DNA of 64,000 nucleotides from NCBI GenBank assembly GCA_030549335.1, contig CM060194.1, positions 57,254,547-57,318,546 on the forward strand, read 5' to 3'. Of this stretch, positions 13,101 through 31,330 are shown piece by piece (within the stretch, counting starts at the first letter, position 1; every line of letters begins with the position of its first letter). Under the pieces are notes generated by a model that ran no database searches, was not told the origin of the DNA, and saw only the letters and a list, made by a program, of their open reading frames with translations. Source of the stretch: Pontederia crassipes. Its lineage: Eukaryota > Streptophyta > Magnoliopsida > Commelinales > Pontederiaceae. The translations under genes were made by a program, and so were the position numbers.

Positions 13101-14259
13101 TGCCCTTACTTGAATGTCATTTTGGTCCTGCTTTGGTGTCAGCTATTTCCTCTATCTGCTTGCCCCCCTCTGCCTATGATGACAAATGGTTATGAATGCA
13201 CCATCCAAGTGAGAATATTTCGGCTAAATTTGTCTATAATCAGTTGTGTAATCAAATCACTCCGTCGTAGGATCTCCGACAACGCGTTTGGATTGATATT
13301 TGGGGCCTTTGCGTTCCTCGTAAGCTTAAGATTTTCATGTGGAAATTTAAACATAACAAGCTCCCTACGCTTGATCTCGTTATGCGCTTTAATCCAAACG
13401 TCTCAAATTTATGTGCTTTATCTGGCTTGGCGTCTGAAACTATTTCTCATCTATTTTTCGATTGCTCTATTGCGAATGCTATTTGGAATCTGCTTTCAAG
13501 TTTTACAAATTACGTCTTTCTGCACCGAAACTCTTGGTCATCTGGTGAAGGGGAGACCTGGATCTGCGATCCAGGACTACCCTGAGATCATTGTTTGTTT
13601 TCTCCTTATGGCACATTTGGCTTATTCGCAATGAGGCCTATTTTCAGTCCAAGCATGCTACCATTTCCGTGACGTGGGAGAGGGTTCTGACTAATCACGA
13701 TGAATATGTTAGACATAACCTATCTGAGGCTTTTTTTTGCACTACCTCCCCTCGTGACCGCCTGGTCCTGTGGGAGCCTCCACCTCCGGGTTGCGTTCGC
13801 CTCAACTCCGACGGCTCCTTCCGTGGGTCGGGGCAAGCTGGAGGTGTCAGCTACATTATTCAAGCTAACAATGGCGTTTTCATTTCTACAGGGGCTCTTC
13901 GCCGGGATGCCGACACTGTGCTGGAGACGAAAGCTTGGGGGCTGATGATGGGAATCCGTTGCCGCTTACGTTTGGGCTTCACAAATGTTTCCTACCAGAT
14001 GAACTCCTCCTTGCTAGTTGACATCATTAACATGAAGCTGCCTTGTCCTTGAAGAATTCTCAATATTGTACATCATATCTGGCATGACCTTAATCTCTTA
14101 TAAAATTACACTTGTAATCATATCTTCCGCAAAGCAATCATGGCCGCTGATATTTTAGCATCACTGGGTCGGAACTATGTCTCCGACAGCTTTTGGGAGA
14201 ACAACTCACTTCAGGGTGTTCGTTTTTTGTACCAGGACTATTCTATTAATATAAGTTAA
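10179..14259 (+). pseudogene. LINE1 ORF2: endonuclease-reverse transcriptase-RNase H, broken
   Basis: Starts MKLISWNCRGAYRS, the hallmark N-terminus of a plant LINE AP-endonuclease (ETHTT and GDFNSI motifs follow). A Trp-to-stop change (TAG just before MVVGDFN, near 10,572) breaks the endonuclease, and a stop plus frameshifts separate it from the RT. The RT part (11,333-12,732) shows KAPGPDG, a DMAKAFDR block, GIRQGDSLSPYIF and the catalytic YADDLLIC. A zf-RVT-like region follows, then an RNase H domain (13,591-14,052) with NSDGSF and the ETKAW glutamate. The tail continues through ADILASLGR to about 14,259. The family primes reverse transcription at nicked target DNA; this copy cannot make a full protein. 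Confidence 0.85.
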
Positions 14260-14283
14260 TCTGCTTTCTGTTTATAAAAAAAA

Positions 14284-14771
14284 AATCTCTGCTCTTCTTC
14301 AAGACTCTACGTCAACACTGGTTCCTGTTAAGGCGGGCCACCTCACATCATAGTAATTGGAAGTGATAAGAATCATGGCGTGCCCACCCAAGCAAGGGGC
14401 TGCTCCCGTGGTGATGTTCAAGAAGAGGACGATTGCAGTCACTCTGAGCTATGGGTTTCTTTCCTCTTCTTTGTTGATGGATTTCTTTTCTTGTTTTGTG
14501 TTTTGATCAAGATTTTGAACGACTCATCTCAAGTTTGAGCTGTATACTTTTTTTACTATATATTTATCGTGTTAAAAAATTATTCGCATAAATATAAAAA
14601 TTGCAACCATTTGATAAATATCCAAGGGTGAATATGAATAGCTGCACCTTGCAGCTTCAAAAAAGCGCCCTCAGGGATCTCAATTACTTATCTACGTTTT
14701 CTAGAAATGTTTGCCCATGTATATCAAATAAATACAAAGAAGATAAAAGTTCAAGTATTTGCAAGGAAACT
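14284..14771. other. Downstream flank of gene A
   Basis: Lies between the LINE1 poly-A and the gene A stop codon. It should include the 3' UTR of gene A on the minus strand; I saw no canonical AATAAA in that orientation. No other gene was recognised. Confidence 0.5.
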
Positions 14772-21567
<6,796 letters not shown>

Positions 21568-22246
21568 GACGCCCAGCTCGGCTTGGCTTCACTTTTATAG
21601 TTCAGCCCATGTTGAGACTTTCATAACAACTAACACATTCGCATATAAAGATCAGCTACCAGGGGGTGTTGGGAATTCAAATTTTATAATTTTAGATTCT
21701 TCTTCGATCATGTTATTATCAGACTAAATTTATAATTTTTAATCTATTTTTCTTGACTCATTTATTGACCACTTTATACTATGTTCCGATTTAATATTAA
21801 AAAACAATCTAAAGTCAAGGTTGATTCTTCTAAATTAGTTAATAGACCTGAAGTGTTTTATAATTTGATCATTTCGAGTATTTAACGGGTGAGTGACGCG
21901 TGATATGCGACTTGCATCACTTTATCTATGCGAATATATGTTCTAAATTACGACAGGTTCAAATTATCTCCGACTTCTCGTTTTTTTTAGTTCCTCTCGA
22001 CTGTTCTCTTATTATCATAATACTATATCACATGTTAAATGAAAATTTTCCTTTTGAAAAAGGTATGAATGAGAAGATAGACAATTGATTGAACGGATTG
22101 AAATCCGTCACCAATCCGATTTTAAAGATATTACTTCTGAGCACGAATCTAAGGACTTTGTTTGGTATAAATAATAGGTTGATCAATTATTATCAAACAC
22201 AAATAACTTGCTTTACCTTCAATGACGCATCAGATTGGAGAGGTCC
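21568..22246 (-). promoter_or_regulatory. 5' flank and presumed promoter of gene A, duplicated upstream of gene B
   Basis: Upstream sequence for the minus-strand gene A. Blocks recur upstream of gene B: ACACATTCGCATATA (about 21,630 here, 63,505 there), GAGTGACGCGTGATA (about 21,890 and 63,707), and TTAAATGAAAATTTTCCTTTTGAAAAAG (about 22,035 and 63,915, as two adjoining blocks). A TATAAAAG-like word occurs 25-34 bp before the ATG, too close for a normal leader, so the true TATA box is not assigned. The flank ends at the gypsy insertion. Confidence 0.55.
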
Positions 22247-25087
22247 TGTAACGTCCGGTTTGTTGGAAATAAAATAAAATAAAATAACGCCCGGTTTGTT
22301 GAAAAAAAAAGATAAAATAAAAGATTGAAACCGAATAGAAGAGAGAGAAAAGAAAGAAAAATGGAATAGAGATAAAATCAAATCAAGGAAGATAAGTTGG
22401 AAATAAATATGAAAGAAATTTAAATCCAACAACAACTTTTATTCCTCTTCTATAAATATGAGGTCAAATCAAATAAATCAGCCCATTATTTTTTTCCACA
22501 AGTCGGCCTTAATTTCCTCTCATTTTTGTGCGTCTCTCTCCCCCTCTCTCTCGCGTCGGACTGCTGTCGCCGATAGGAGGGCAATTGGGAGACTTGAACA
22601 CCGACGAAAATGTGCCTGGACAGAGAGGAACGTCCAGAAAAAGCGAAAGAAAAAGAGGAGGAAGAAGAAGAAGAATAGAGTAAACAGTTTCTTGGACAGA
22701 AATTTGTAAGGTATGGAACTAAGGTAGATTCTTCCTAAAATCGTGATTTTATACTCAAAGCATATCCTATTTGATGCCTAGTTATAGTAGAATATTGTAT
22801 GATGATGATTTGTGCCGGCCATCGTCAAAAAATAACGTGAACTGTGCATCAGCGCAGTTTCTGCGTAAGAGGAACCCGGCCCGGACAGGTCCATGCTTCG
22901 ACCGAGTTCGATGGAATTCGGCGAGTCCGCCATTATCGTGAGCGCAAAGTTTTGCAACGAAGAAGAATCCGGCCCGGGTTGATGACGACCCGGCTCGGGT
23001 AGTTCCACGATGAAGTCGCGCTCGATCGGCCGCGACTTTTGCCGAGCAGTCGACCAATTCGCCGAATCGGCCAATCGACCTGCTAAGTACGAATCCGGCC
23101 CGGATATGACCTACAGCCGGCCCGGGTCATGTCATGATTCTCTTCCAATGATGCCCTTACGAATATGGCACGAGATTTACCCAACTCGGCCCGGGTTTCG
23201 ATACTGTCAAGATGATTTTTATGATCTTTTGATCCTTGATTTATGTGCATAGTTCTAATTTAAGTCGAGATATGATTATGTTATTTATTCTCTTAATAAT
23301 GATGATGTCTATTACGACCTTATGATGACTTAATTTAGATTCAATCATATGTATGATGACATTGATCCATATCTATCTATCTTGATCTATCTTATGATAA
23401 TGATGATGATTATGATGTTCATATATTTTTTATTTCTATCCATGATCCTATCTTGTAGCTCTGATTAATCATATATATAATGATAATGATGATTAGGATC
23501 CTTGATTAGTACGATTTGTTGATCTTTTGTTATGATGACTAAATCTTAATCATGATCCTTATGTCATAATGAAAAATAAATTAAAAGTTGCAAGATAAAA
23601 GATGAAAAATGTTAAATGGAAAGCTATGGGCTGACTTCAATCAATTACGGGCTGACTATGGTCAGTTATGGACTGGCTTTGTCAGTTATGATGATAATGG
23701 ACAGGTTGAGGCAGGCCTCCTCGTGAGTTGAAATATACCCTATTATAAGTCAAAGATAAATAATAAAATGATGAAGAAGATGAAGCATATTAATAATGAA
23801 ATTTTTTTATGATGATTAGTGGCTCTTGTTACACTTATGATGATCTTTTCATGATCTCTTGATCTATTACTAATATGATCTAAAGAAGATGATACAATTA
23901 TGATTTTCTCTCTTCATATAATTATCTCTCATGAATCTTTATATGATGATGACCTTATAATCATGATGATCGATTCTTATCATTCTATGATGATTTATTA
24001 TGATCTATCCTGATCTTTTGATCTTATGATCCTAAGAAGATGACATCTTGATCTATGAATTTCTTATGATCTTAGTGATCTCCTATTTATATGACACATT
24101 ACAAGAATCCTTTTATTTATATAATGATTATGCTTATTTTGTTTTTATATGATGATAATTTTCTTATGATTCTTGTCTAGTATCATGATCTTATGATTAT
24201 TTCTATCTTACTTCCATACTGAGTTGCAAAACTCATAGGGAGGTTTCTCCCCTGCATATTCTTAAATGCAGGACCAAATCTTAATGAAGATAGCCAACGG
24301 TGACAGATCGAGCTTGTAGGTGGCTGCACATGGGTATCTTGAGTCCTTTAGTTTGATGTACTAGCTTCCCTTTGGACTCATATGAAGTTTTTTATCAGTC
24401 TTCCGCATACTAAGATGTCATACTCTTTTTATTATTTAATGATGATTAAGTCTTCCACGTTTATATGATATTTGAGTTGACTAGCCAAAAGTCTTCTTTT
24501 TTAATATACACGTAAGGATGACTCATAGTTAGGGGTGAGCACGGGCCGGGACGACCCGATCGCCCCGGCCCGGCCCTACCCGGGTTTTTTTCCGACCCGG
24601 TTACCAATTGGGTCGGGACAGGGTCTCATTTCTTTGAGACCCGGCCGGGACCGGGTCGGAACTTATAAAACCCGAACCCGGTCCCGACCCGGTTAAATAT
24701 ATTATATTAATATTAATTTATTTTTAAATAGTATATTTATGCTTATTTAAAATAAAAAATTATATTCTATTTGGTATATATCTTAAATATACATTATTTT
24801 ATATTATCATATATATAATTTAATTAATATTTATCATATTTATATAATAATATTTTTTTACTATTTTATTTATTATTTAACCTTTTTTATGGTCAAACCG
24901 GGACAATCGAGAATTCTCGATTTTTGTCCCGGTTTGACCGGACGTCCCGGTCCCAGACCCAATCGGGACCGGGTCCGGGACCGGGTCTCCTTTTCTGGAA
25001 ACCCGGAGCAAACCGGGTCGGGACTGGGTCGTAGCGTCTTCGAAACGTATTTTGCCACGTTGTGATGTGCGATTTGGGGGCGTTACA
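22247..25087 (+). repeat. 5' LTR of the gypsy element
   Basis: It pairs with 27871-30316 along its length, apart from an extra block at about 24530-25032. A TATAAATA box at about 22451-22458 is a plausible retroelement promoter. The LTR has GC-rich CCCGGCCCGGG patches near 22,865-23,190 and a long AT-rich section full of ATGATGAT words. Confidence 0.92.
24530..25032. mobile_element. TIR-type insertion in the 5' LTR (TAGGGGTGAGCACGGG end)
   Basis: The block begins TAGGGGTGAGCACGGGCC and is rich in GGGTCGGGAC/CCCGACCC words, with an AT-rich core. It is absent from the 3' LTR, where the matching position reads GGATGACCCCTAGCGTC without interruption (about 30,251-30,267). Its left end resembles the TIR of the hAT MITE at 50312-50844. 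The right end lacks the expected complementary TIR, so it is truncated or from another family. The flanking octamers match only partly. Confidence 0.6.
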
Positions 25088-25089
25088 GT

Positions 25090-25102
25090 TAGGTATCAGA
25101 GG
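25090..25102 (+). other. Primer-binding site, tRNA-iMet type
   Basis: TAGGTATCAGAGG, two bases after the 5' LTR, matches the plant initiator-Met primer site TGGTATCAGAGC apart from the second base and the final one. Confidence 0.8.
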
Positions 25103-25939
25103 TTAAAGTTAGGACATTTTCATGTTTTAATGTATGATGTCATGGTCCATGTGCAAGTGCCACGAGTAGTCACCGCGCCACCTGAAGTCATGTCAAGTAA
25201 GTTTGTCCCTCTTTCATAAGTTGAATGATTAAGATGACAACTCTTAATTTATGATACTTGCTTAGGTTAATATTGATCTTTACGATGCTTATAATGATGA
25301 CCAATGATGATGTACTGTATGAACATAGAACAATTTCATGATATGACAATCGACATGATAACATTTATCTTCCGTATTATCTTATCATATATTTCTCATG
25401 TCACACTTCATATTGTCCATCGTGCTAAGATGATGACGTAATGATCCAATGATGATTTGACCAAATCTCTATTATTGATTTCATATGTGACCTCAATCTA
25501 TATAGTTGTTCATACTATCAAAGAAGAGCCCTTTCATGATGATGTTTAGGAAAAGGTCACATCAACATAAGTAAGAAAAAAAGTTACTGATCTATATAGA
25601 TTTGGTAAAGATGATGATTGATATGATTCCATTATCAATCTTATCGAATCATATGTTTTCATTATCTACGATGATGAACAACACTCTTAGTGAGCCTATT
25701 GACCTTATATGATATAAGCTACTTTTAAGGATAATGACCATATGAAAATAATTTCATACCATAAAGTACGTCCTACTAGTACAAATGACGGTGGAAGATA
25801 AGATCTTTTCTTCACATCGGTTAAGAATTCTTAGGAGGAGTCTGATGGGATTCTTAGTGTCAATTGAGTTTCCTCCTAAGATGTATAAGTATTATGCAGG
25901 AAAAAGAAAATAGTTAACAGTACCCAAGTGAACTAAAAA

Positions 25940-26580
25940 CTATAGTTAGAAGTTGAGTGTCATATCGACCTTCTTTCAAGCGTGACTCTGATTTCAAATG
26001 CCCCATAACACGTGAATTGAAGAGTCAAATTTAGTAACTTTAAGACAAGGGGTTTATGAGACTGAGGGTCTCGTTTTAGAATGTTCCACTTCTTTTGTAA
26101 AGAAGAATGACAACTCTATGAATTTAGAGATTTATTTACAAGTTGTTAAATAAAACAACCATCAAGACACAAGTATTTATTTCCATGTATAGATGACCTA
26201 TTTAAAGCCATGATGTTCTCCAAAGTTGACCTATGAAGTGAGTAGCAGTATCTTCGGTTTGCTGAAAAAGGATGTAATGAAGATGATCTTTCTGTCAATG
26301 TGATCACTATAAATTTTAGTGATGTCACTGAATCGATGAACACCCCTCAACTTATATGGTCCTCATGAACATTGTGTTCACACTATGTCTAAATTTATGT
26401 AGAAAAAGATTGAAGTGTTCATCGATCAAAAGAGCCTTAAGTATGCTTTCTTTTAGTAGTATCCTAATATGTGACAATAGAGATGACATGAAGTTTTTGA
26501 AAGATTCTGACTTCTCCATGAAGTACCATTTTGGTAAAATGAACTCGGTTACACATGCACTCAGACACAAGTGATGTTTG
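25940..26580 (+). pseudogene. Gypsy pol remnant: reverse transcriptase and RNase H
   Basis: Recognisable only by following frames across stops. Near 25,995-26,110 a line of residues matches the ELK...DKGF(I/M)RP and VKK(K/N)D stretches of Ty3/gypsy RT. KYLF.CIDDLF followed by FSKVDL (about 26,160-26,235) matches the YPLPRIDDLFD and FSKIDL motifs. The RNase H region shows EVFIDQKSLKYAF and then FSMKYHFGKMNSV.HALRHK (about 26,505-26,573), against the family's IQYHPGKANVVADALSRK pattern. Many stop codons and frameshifts make it non-functional. Confidence 0.75.
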
Positions 26581-26669
26581 CTAGGCTTCATGAGGCTGCG
26601 TATGAAATGATGAAGGAACTAAGCATGTGGAATTCAAAATGATGAAGTACTAAAAAGAGCAATACTGGA

Positions 26670-26900
26670 TAAATAACATAAGTCTTGGTTGCGATCCATT
26701 TGGGAATAAGTCTTATAAGAAGAAGTATTAGATGAATGTTATAAGTCTGGGTTGCGATCCATTTGGAATTATACATTATAAGGAAAAAGTATTAAAGGAA
26801 TATTATAAGACTGGGTTACGATTCATTTAGAAAGTACAAGAAGTATAAGGATGTAACCATAAGTCTAGGTTGTGATCCATTTAGAAAGTACACAGATGTA
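26670..26900. repeat. Four imperfect copies of a 54-65 bp repeat
   Basis: The phrase ATAAGTCTGGGTTGCGATCC, or close variants, occurs near 26679, 26741, 26806 and 26860, each followed by ATTTGG or ATTTAG. It lies just after the RNase H remnant, where integrase would be expected, and does not match any integrase motif I know. Confidence 0.7.
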
Positions 26901-28048
26901 TAAGGATGAACAAATAGCAATAACATGAAACATGGAGATAAAAAAGTATATACTAAGTACCCAGTATGTCATTGTTCATGATGACATCTAATGTCAAGAA
27001 TGATTATATCATTTGTAAGATTTTCTTCGAAATCTTGTATAGGATACCATACTGCTTGCCTATACATAGGAATGAGGTAGGCGAAAGGAAGTTTCTAAAT
27101 GCCAAAGAGCTGAGATAAACAAAATGAACATACTGAGAAAGTTGAATTGATATAAAGAGGATGAAGACAGCTCAGGCATGATAAAAAAAAATATGTTAAA
27201 AAAAAAGAAGAATGATGTAGATGGATTTTTAAACCTAATGATAAAGTGGTGTAAAAGGTATCTCCAATCAAGTTTCCTCCTATTAAGAAGATGTTTGACC
27301 CATATCACTCATTTGATCGGAAATTGAAATATGTCCAAATGATGTTGTCATGACATCCTCAAATTTCTCATGATGATTGAAGCTGATTTTGCTTCTAAAA
27401 ATCTTAATTGGTCCCTTGTGACCAAAAGTTAGGATGTTAGGTTAATGAAGATACAAGATAAAAAGAGGATTGCCATGACCTATGTAAAGAAGAGTTTTCA
27501 ACCTCATATGAGGCAACCCTCTAATTGGCATATGGATGATTTAGATGGCAACACATTATTGTGTTAATTGAAGTAGATTTTATTTCCCAATTATAGAAGA
27601 AAAATGAAAAGATGAACTATATGATGAAAAGAAAATGTTATATGACCTTTGCCTTAAGGTATATTACGATAAAAGGACCCATTGTTCCAATGCATGTGAT
27701 GATGGAAGGACAATGTCTTTAAGATAATGAAGATGGAACGATGATGAACAAACGCCTTTCTAAGTGTGAGATGTACCATCGCACAAATGACCAAGAAGTT
27801 TTCTTCTTGTTAGTAAGCTCCTACCCAATGACTAAATTCGAGGGCGAATTTTATTTTAAAGGGTTTATAATGTAACACCAGGTTTGTTGGAAAAAAAAGA
27901 GATAAAATAAAAGATTGAAACCGAATAGAAGAGAGAGAAAAGAAAGAAAAAGGGAATAAAGATAAAACCAAATCAAGGAAGATAAATTGGAAACAAATCT
28001 GAAAGAAATTTAAATCCAACAACAACACTTATTCCTCTCCTATAAATA

Positions 28049-28128
28049 CAACAACAACAACAACAAAGCCTTATCCCACTAGGTGGGGTCGGCTACATGG
28101 ATCATACGACGCCATTCCGCTCTATTAG
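28049..28128 (-). mobile_element. SINE 3'-end fragment (Au-like) in the 3' LTR
   Basis: Eighty bases beginning CAACAACAACAACAA and containing AGCCTTATCCCACTAGGTGG, on the minus strand as a GTTGTTG-tailed SINE 3' end; this matches my recollection of the plant Au SINE tail. An 18-bp direct repeat, ATTCCTCTCCTATAAATA, flanks it exactly (28031-28048 and 28129-28146). The 5' LTR has the uninterrupted single site at about 22,440-22,458, so this is a bona fide 5'-truncated SINE insertion. Confidence 0.85.
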
Positions 28129-28644
28129 ATTCCTCTCCTATAAATATGAGGTAAAATTAAACAAACCAGCCCCTTATTTTTTCCCACAAGCCGGCCCTAA
28201 TTTTCTCTCATTTTTGTGCGTCTCTCTCTCCCCTCTCTCTCACACCGAGCTGCTGCCGCCAATAGGAGGGCAATTGGGAGACCTAAACACTGACGATAAC
28301 GTGCCTGGACAAAGAGGAACGCCCGGAGAAAGAGGAAGAAGAATAGAGTAAACAGTTTCTTGGACAGAAACTTATAAGGTATGGAACTAGAGTAGATTCT
28401 TTCTAGAATCATGATTTTAGACTCAAAGCATATCCTATTTGATGCCTGGTTATAGTAGAATATTGTATGATGATGATTTGTGTCGGCCATCACCGAAAAA
28501 TGATGATCGGAACGCGAATTGTGCATCCGCGCAGTTTCTGCGTAAGAGGAACCCGGCCCGGGCAGGTCCATGCTCGGACCGAGTTCGATAGAACTCGACC
28601 GAGTCCGCCATTATCGTGAGCGCAAAGCTTTGCAACGAAGAAGA

Positions 28645-28728
28645 ACCCGGCCCGGGTTGATGACGACCCGGCCCGGGTTGATGACGACCCGGCCCGGGTT
28701 GATGACGACCCGGCCCGGGCAGTTCCAC
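28645..28728. repeat. 21-bp GC-rich minisatellite in the 3' LTR
   Basis: ACCCGGCCCGGGTTGATGACG occurs at 28645, 28666, 28687 and, with a diverged end, 28708. The 5' LTR has only two units at the same place (about 22,968-23,008), so the array grew or shrank after insertion. Confidence 0.88.
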
Positions 28729-30316
28729 GATGAAGTCGCTTTCGGCCGCGACTTTTGCCGAGCGATTGACCGATTTGCCAAATTGGCCGACCGACCTGCT
28801 AAGTACGAACCCGACCCGGGTATGACCTACACCCAGCCCGGGCCATGTCCTGATTTTCTTCCAATGATGCCCTTACGAACACGGCCCGGGTTTCACCCAA
28901 CTCGGCCCAGATTTCGATACTGTCAAGATGATTTTTATGATCTTTTGATCCCTGATTCATGTGCATAGTTCTGATTTAAGTCGTGATATGATTATGTTAT
29001 TTATGCTCTTAATAATAATGTCTATTACGACTTTATGATGACTTAATTTAAATTCAATCATATCTATGATGACATTGATCCATATCTATCGATCTTGATA
29101 TATCTTATGATAATGATGATGATTATGGTGTTCATATATTTTTTATTTCTCTCCATGATCCTATCTTATAGTTCTGATTAAGTCATATATATAATGATGA
29201 TGATGATTAGGATCCTTGATCCTTTCTTATGATGACCAAATCTTAATCATGATTCTTATGTCCTAATGAAAAATAAATTAAAAGTTTCAAGATAAAAGAT
29301 GAAAAATGTTAAATGGAGAGCTCTTTTTATTATGGACTAGTGACGATCAGTTATGGGCTGACTTCGATCAATTATGGACTGACTACGGTTAGTTATGGGC
29401 TGGCTTTGCCAGTTATGATGATGACGGACGGGTTGAGGCAGGCCTCCCATTGGGTTGTAATATATCCCACTATAAGTCAAAGATAAATAATAAAATGATG
29501 AAAAAGATGAAGCATATTAATAATGAAATCTCTTTAAGATGATTAGTGGCTCTTGTCACACTTATGATGATCTTTTTATGATCTCTTGATCTATTATTAA
29601 TATAATCTAAAGAAGATGACAATCATGATTTTCTCTCTTCACATAATTATCTCTCATGAATCTTTATATGATGATGATCTTATAGTCATGATGATCGACT
29701 CTTGTCATTCTATGATGATTTATTATGATCTATCCTGATCTTTTGATCGTATGATCCTAAGATGATGACATCTTGATCTATGAATTTCTTATGATCTTAG
29801 TGCTATCCTATCCATATGACACGTTACACGAATCCTTTTATTTATATCATGATGATGTTTATTTTGTTTTTATATGATGATAATTTTCTTATGATTCTTG
29901 TCTAGTATCATGATCTTATGATTATTTCTATCTTACTTTCATACTGAGTTGCAAAATTCATAGGGGGGTTTCTCCCCTGCATATTCTTAAATGCAAGACC
30001 AGATCTTAATGATGAAAGTGACCAACAGTAATAGACCGAGCTCGTAGGTGGTTGCACATGGATATCTTGAGTCCTTTAGTTTGATGTACTAGCTTCCCTT
30101 TGGATTCATATGAAGTTTTTTATCAGTCTTTCGCATACTAAGATGTCATACTCTTTTTATTATTTAATGATGATTAAGTCTTCCGCGTTTATATGATATT
30201 TGAGTTGAACAGTCAAAGTCTTCTTTTTAATCAATATGAAGTATACATAAGGATGACCCCTAGCGTCTTCGAATCATATTTTGCCACGTGGCGATGTCCG
30301 ATTTTGAGGGGTTATA

Positions 30317-31330
30317 GGTCCAATAAACATTAATTAATTAAACCCATACTTGTAATATAGCTCATAGTGAACAAGTGTTCCAACTTTACTTGTCCTCTCC
30401 ATTGGAAAAACTCATTTTGTCATTTATTTTCAACCATTGACAAAAATAAAAGGTCAAAATGAAACTGATAGTGAAATATAGGTCCTTATATTGTCTAGAG
30501 CTGCATAATAGACAAATTAATTTAACATCCATGACTATAAAATTCGACCCCGCCATCGACACGATTAATAGCCGAAACAGGTTGAATCGGTCGGACCGAA
30601 TCGAAACGAAAGGTCGGACTGGATCACATCAATCGATTGAATTGAATAATATAAGTTAATAAAACAATATGCTAAATAAATTTCTCTCGTATTCCTAATA
30701 TCTTTGTAAGATGCATAATGAATAAATTAAAACATAATAAAGTAAAATAAAATGGTATAATAAATCACATAATATAATAATGTAAGTATCAATTAAATAA
30801 TTATTACCTAAAAGATGAAAAGTCTTCATAATTATAAATTTAAAAAATACTAGTGATATATTAAGAAAAATGGAAAAAAGTTGGAGCATCGATTTTAAAC
30901 AAATATATATACAAGTAATTGTCTTCTTTTTTAAAAAAAATCATACTTATTTTCTTATTTTGTCCTCGTCGGGTCACCCAAACTCGTTGGATTAGCCGGT
31001 TGAACTCAGATTTTGATCAAGTTTGACCAGGTCAAAATGAATCAGCCTAAAGAGCGTGTTTGAGTGACCCATGGACCATTTTCATGACCGAACACCGGTC
31101 CGACCGATTAGGCCGGGCCGAGTTTTACAACATGGTTCGTGGAGCATGATTGGCGATCTCTTTGGTTTTGTCAAATCACATAACATTGAGAGGAGCTGAA
31201 TATTCTCAAATTTTAAAATGACCAAACTGCCCCCCAAAGTGAAAACATTTTAAGGGAGATCTTGACCTTTGATGAAACAGGTAAAGATAGATCTAGATGA
31301 TCCTAAAAGTAAAGGAATTTAGTGCACAAA
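30317..31330. other. Spacer with a TIR-bearing repeat (about 30537-31128)
   Basis: AT-rich spacer without genes. Its two GC-richer ends look like terminal inverted repeats: TATAAAATTCGACCC near 30537, and TGTAAAACTCGGCCC as the reverse complement of 31114-31128. GGTCGGACCG words lie next to both. This suggests a non-autonomous DNA transposon of about 590 bp. I could not define a target duplication. Confidence 0.45.

Larger units (their letters stand above)
8309..14283 (+). mobile_element. LINE1: L1-clade non-LTR retrotransposon
   Basis: A near full-length plant LINE of about 6.0 kb. It has a pyrimidine-rich 5' UTR, an ORF1 with a DUF4283-like region and a CCHC zinc knuckle, and an ORF2 with AP-endonuclease, reverse transcriptase and a C-terminal RNase H. 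It ends in a poly-A run at about 14276-14285. The octamer AATCTCTG occurs at 8301-8308 and again right after the A-run (14284-14291), giving a plausible 8-bp target duplication; the 5' boundary depends on it and is only moderately certain. Both reading frames are broken, so the copy is inactive. It lies about 490 bp downstream of gene A's stop codon, in the opposite orientation. Confidence 0.85.
22247..30316 (+). mobile_element. Ty3/gypsy LTR retrotransposon, complete ends, dead interior
   Basis: The left LTR starts TGTAAC and ends GTTACA; the right LTR starts TGTAAC and ends GTTATA. The pentamer GGTCC flanks the whole element (22242-22246 and 30317-30321), a perfect 5-bp target duplication. 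A tRNA-iMet-type primer-binding site follows the left LTR. The interior is only about 2.8 kb, and a heavily mutated RT-RNase H is on the plus strand. The LTRs are unusually long for this interior, about 2.3 kb after later insertions are removed. They differ by many substitutions and private insertions, so the element is old. The gag, protease and integrase regions are missing or unrecognisable. Confidence 0.92.
27871..30316 (+). repeat. 3' LTR of the gypsy element
   Basis: Starts TGTAACACC after a purine-containing stretch (GAGGGCG... near 27,840) that may be the worn polypurine tract, and ends GAGGGGTTATA next to the GGTCC target duplication. Compared with the 5' LTR it has an extra SINE fragment and an expanded 21-bp repeat, and lacks the 24530-25032 insertion. 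Confidence 0.92.

Noticed and set aside
13700-13945. Alternative 81-residue frame overlapping LINE1 RNase H
   Set aside because: Shadow of the RNase H frame, which carries the catalytic motifs.
22458-23252. Open frames of 80-98 residues in the gypsy LTRs
   Set aside because: The equivalents in the two LTRs are not conserved in frame and have no known domain; they follow the GC-rich repeats.
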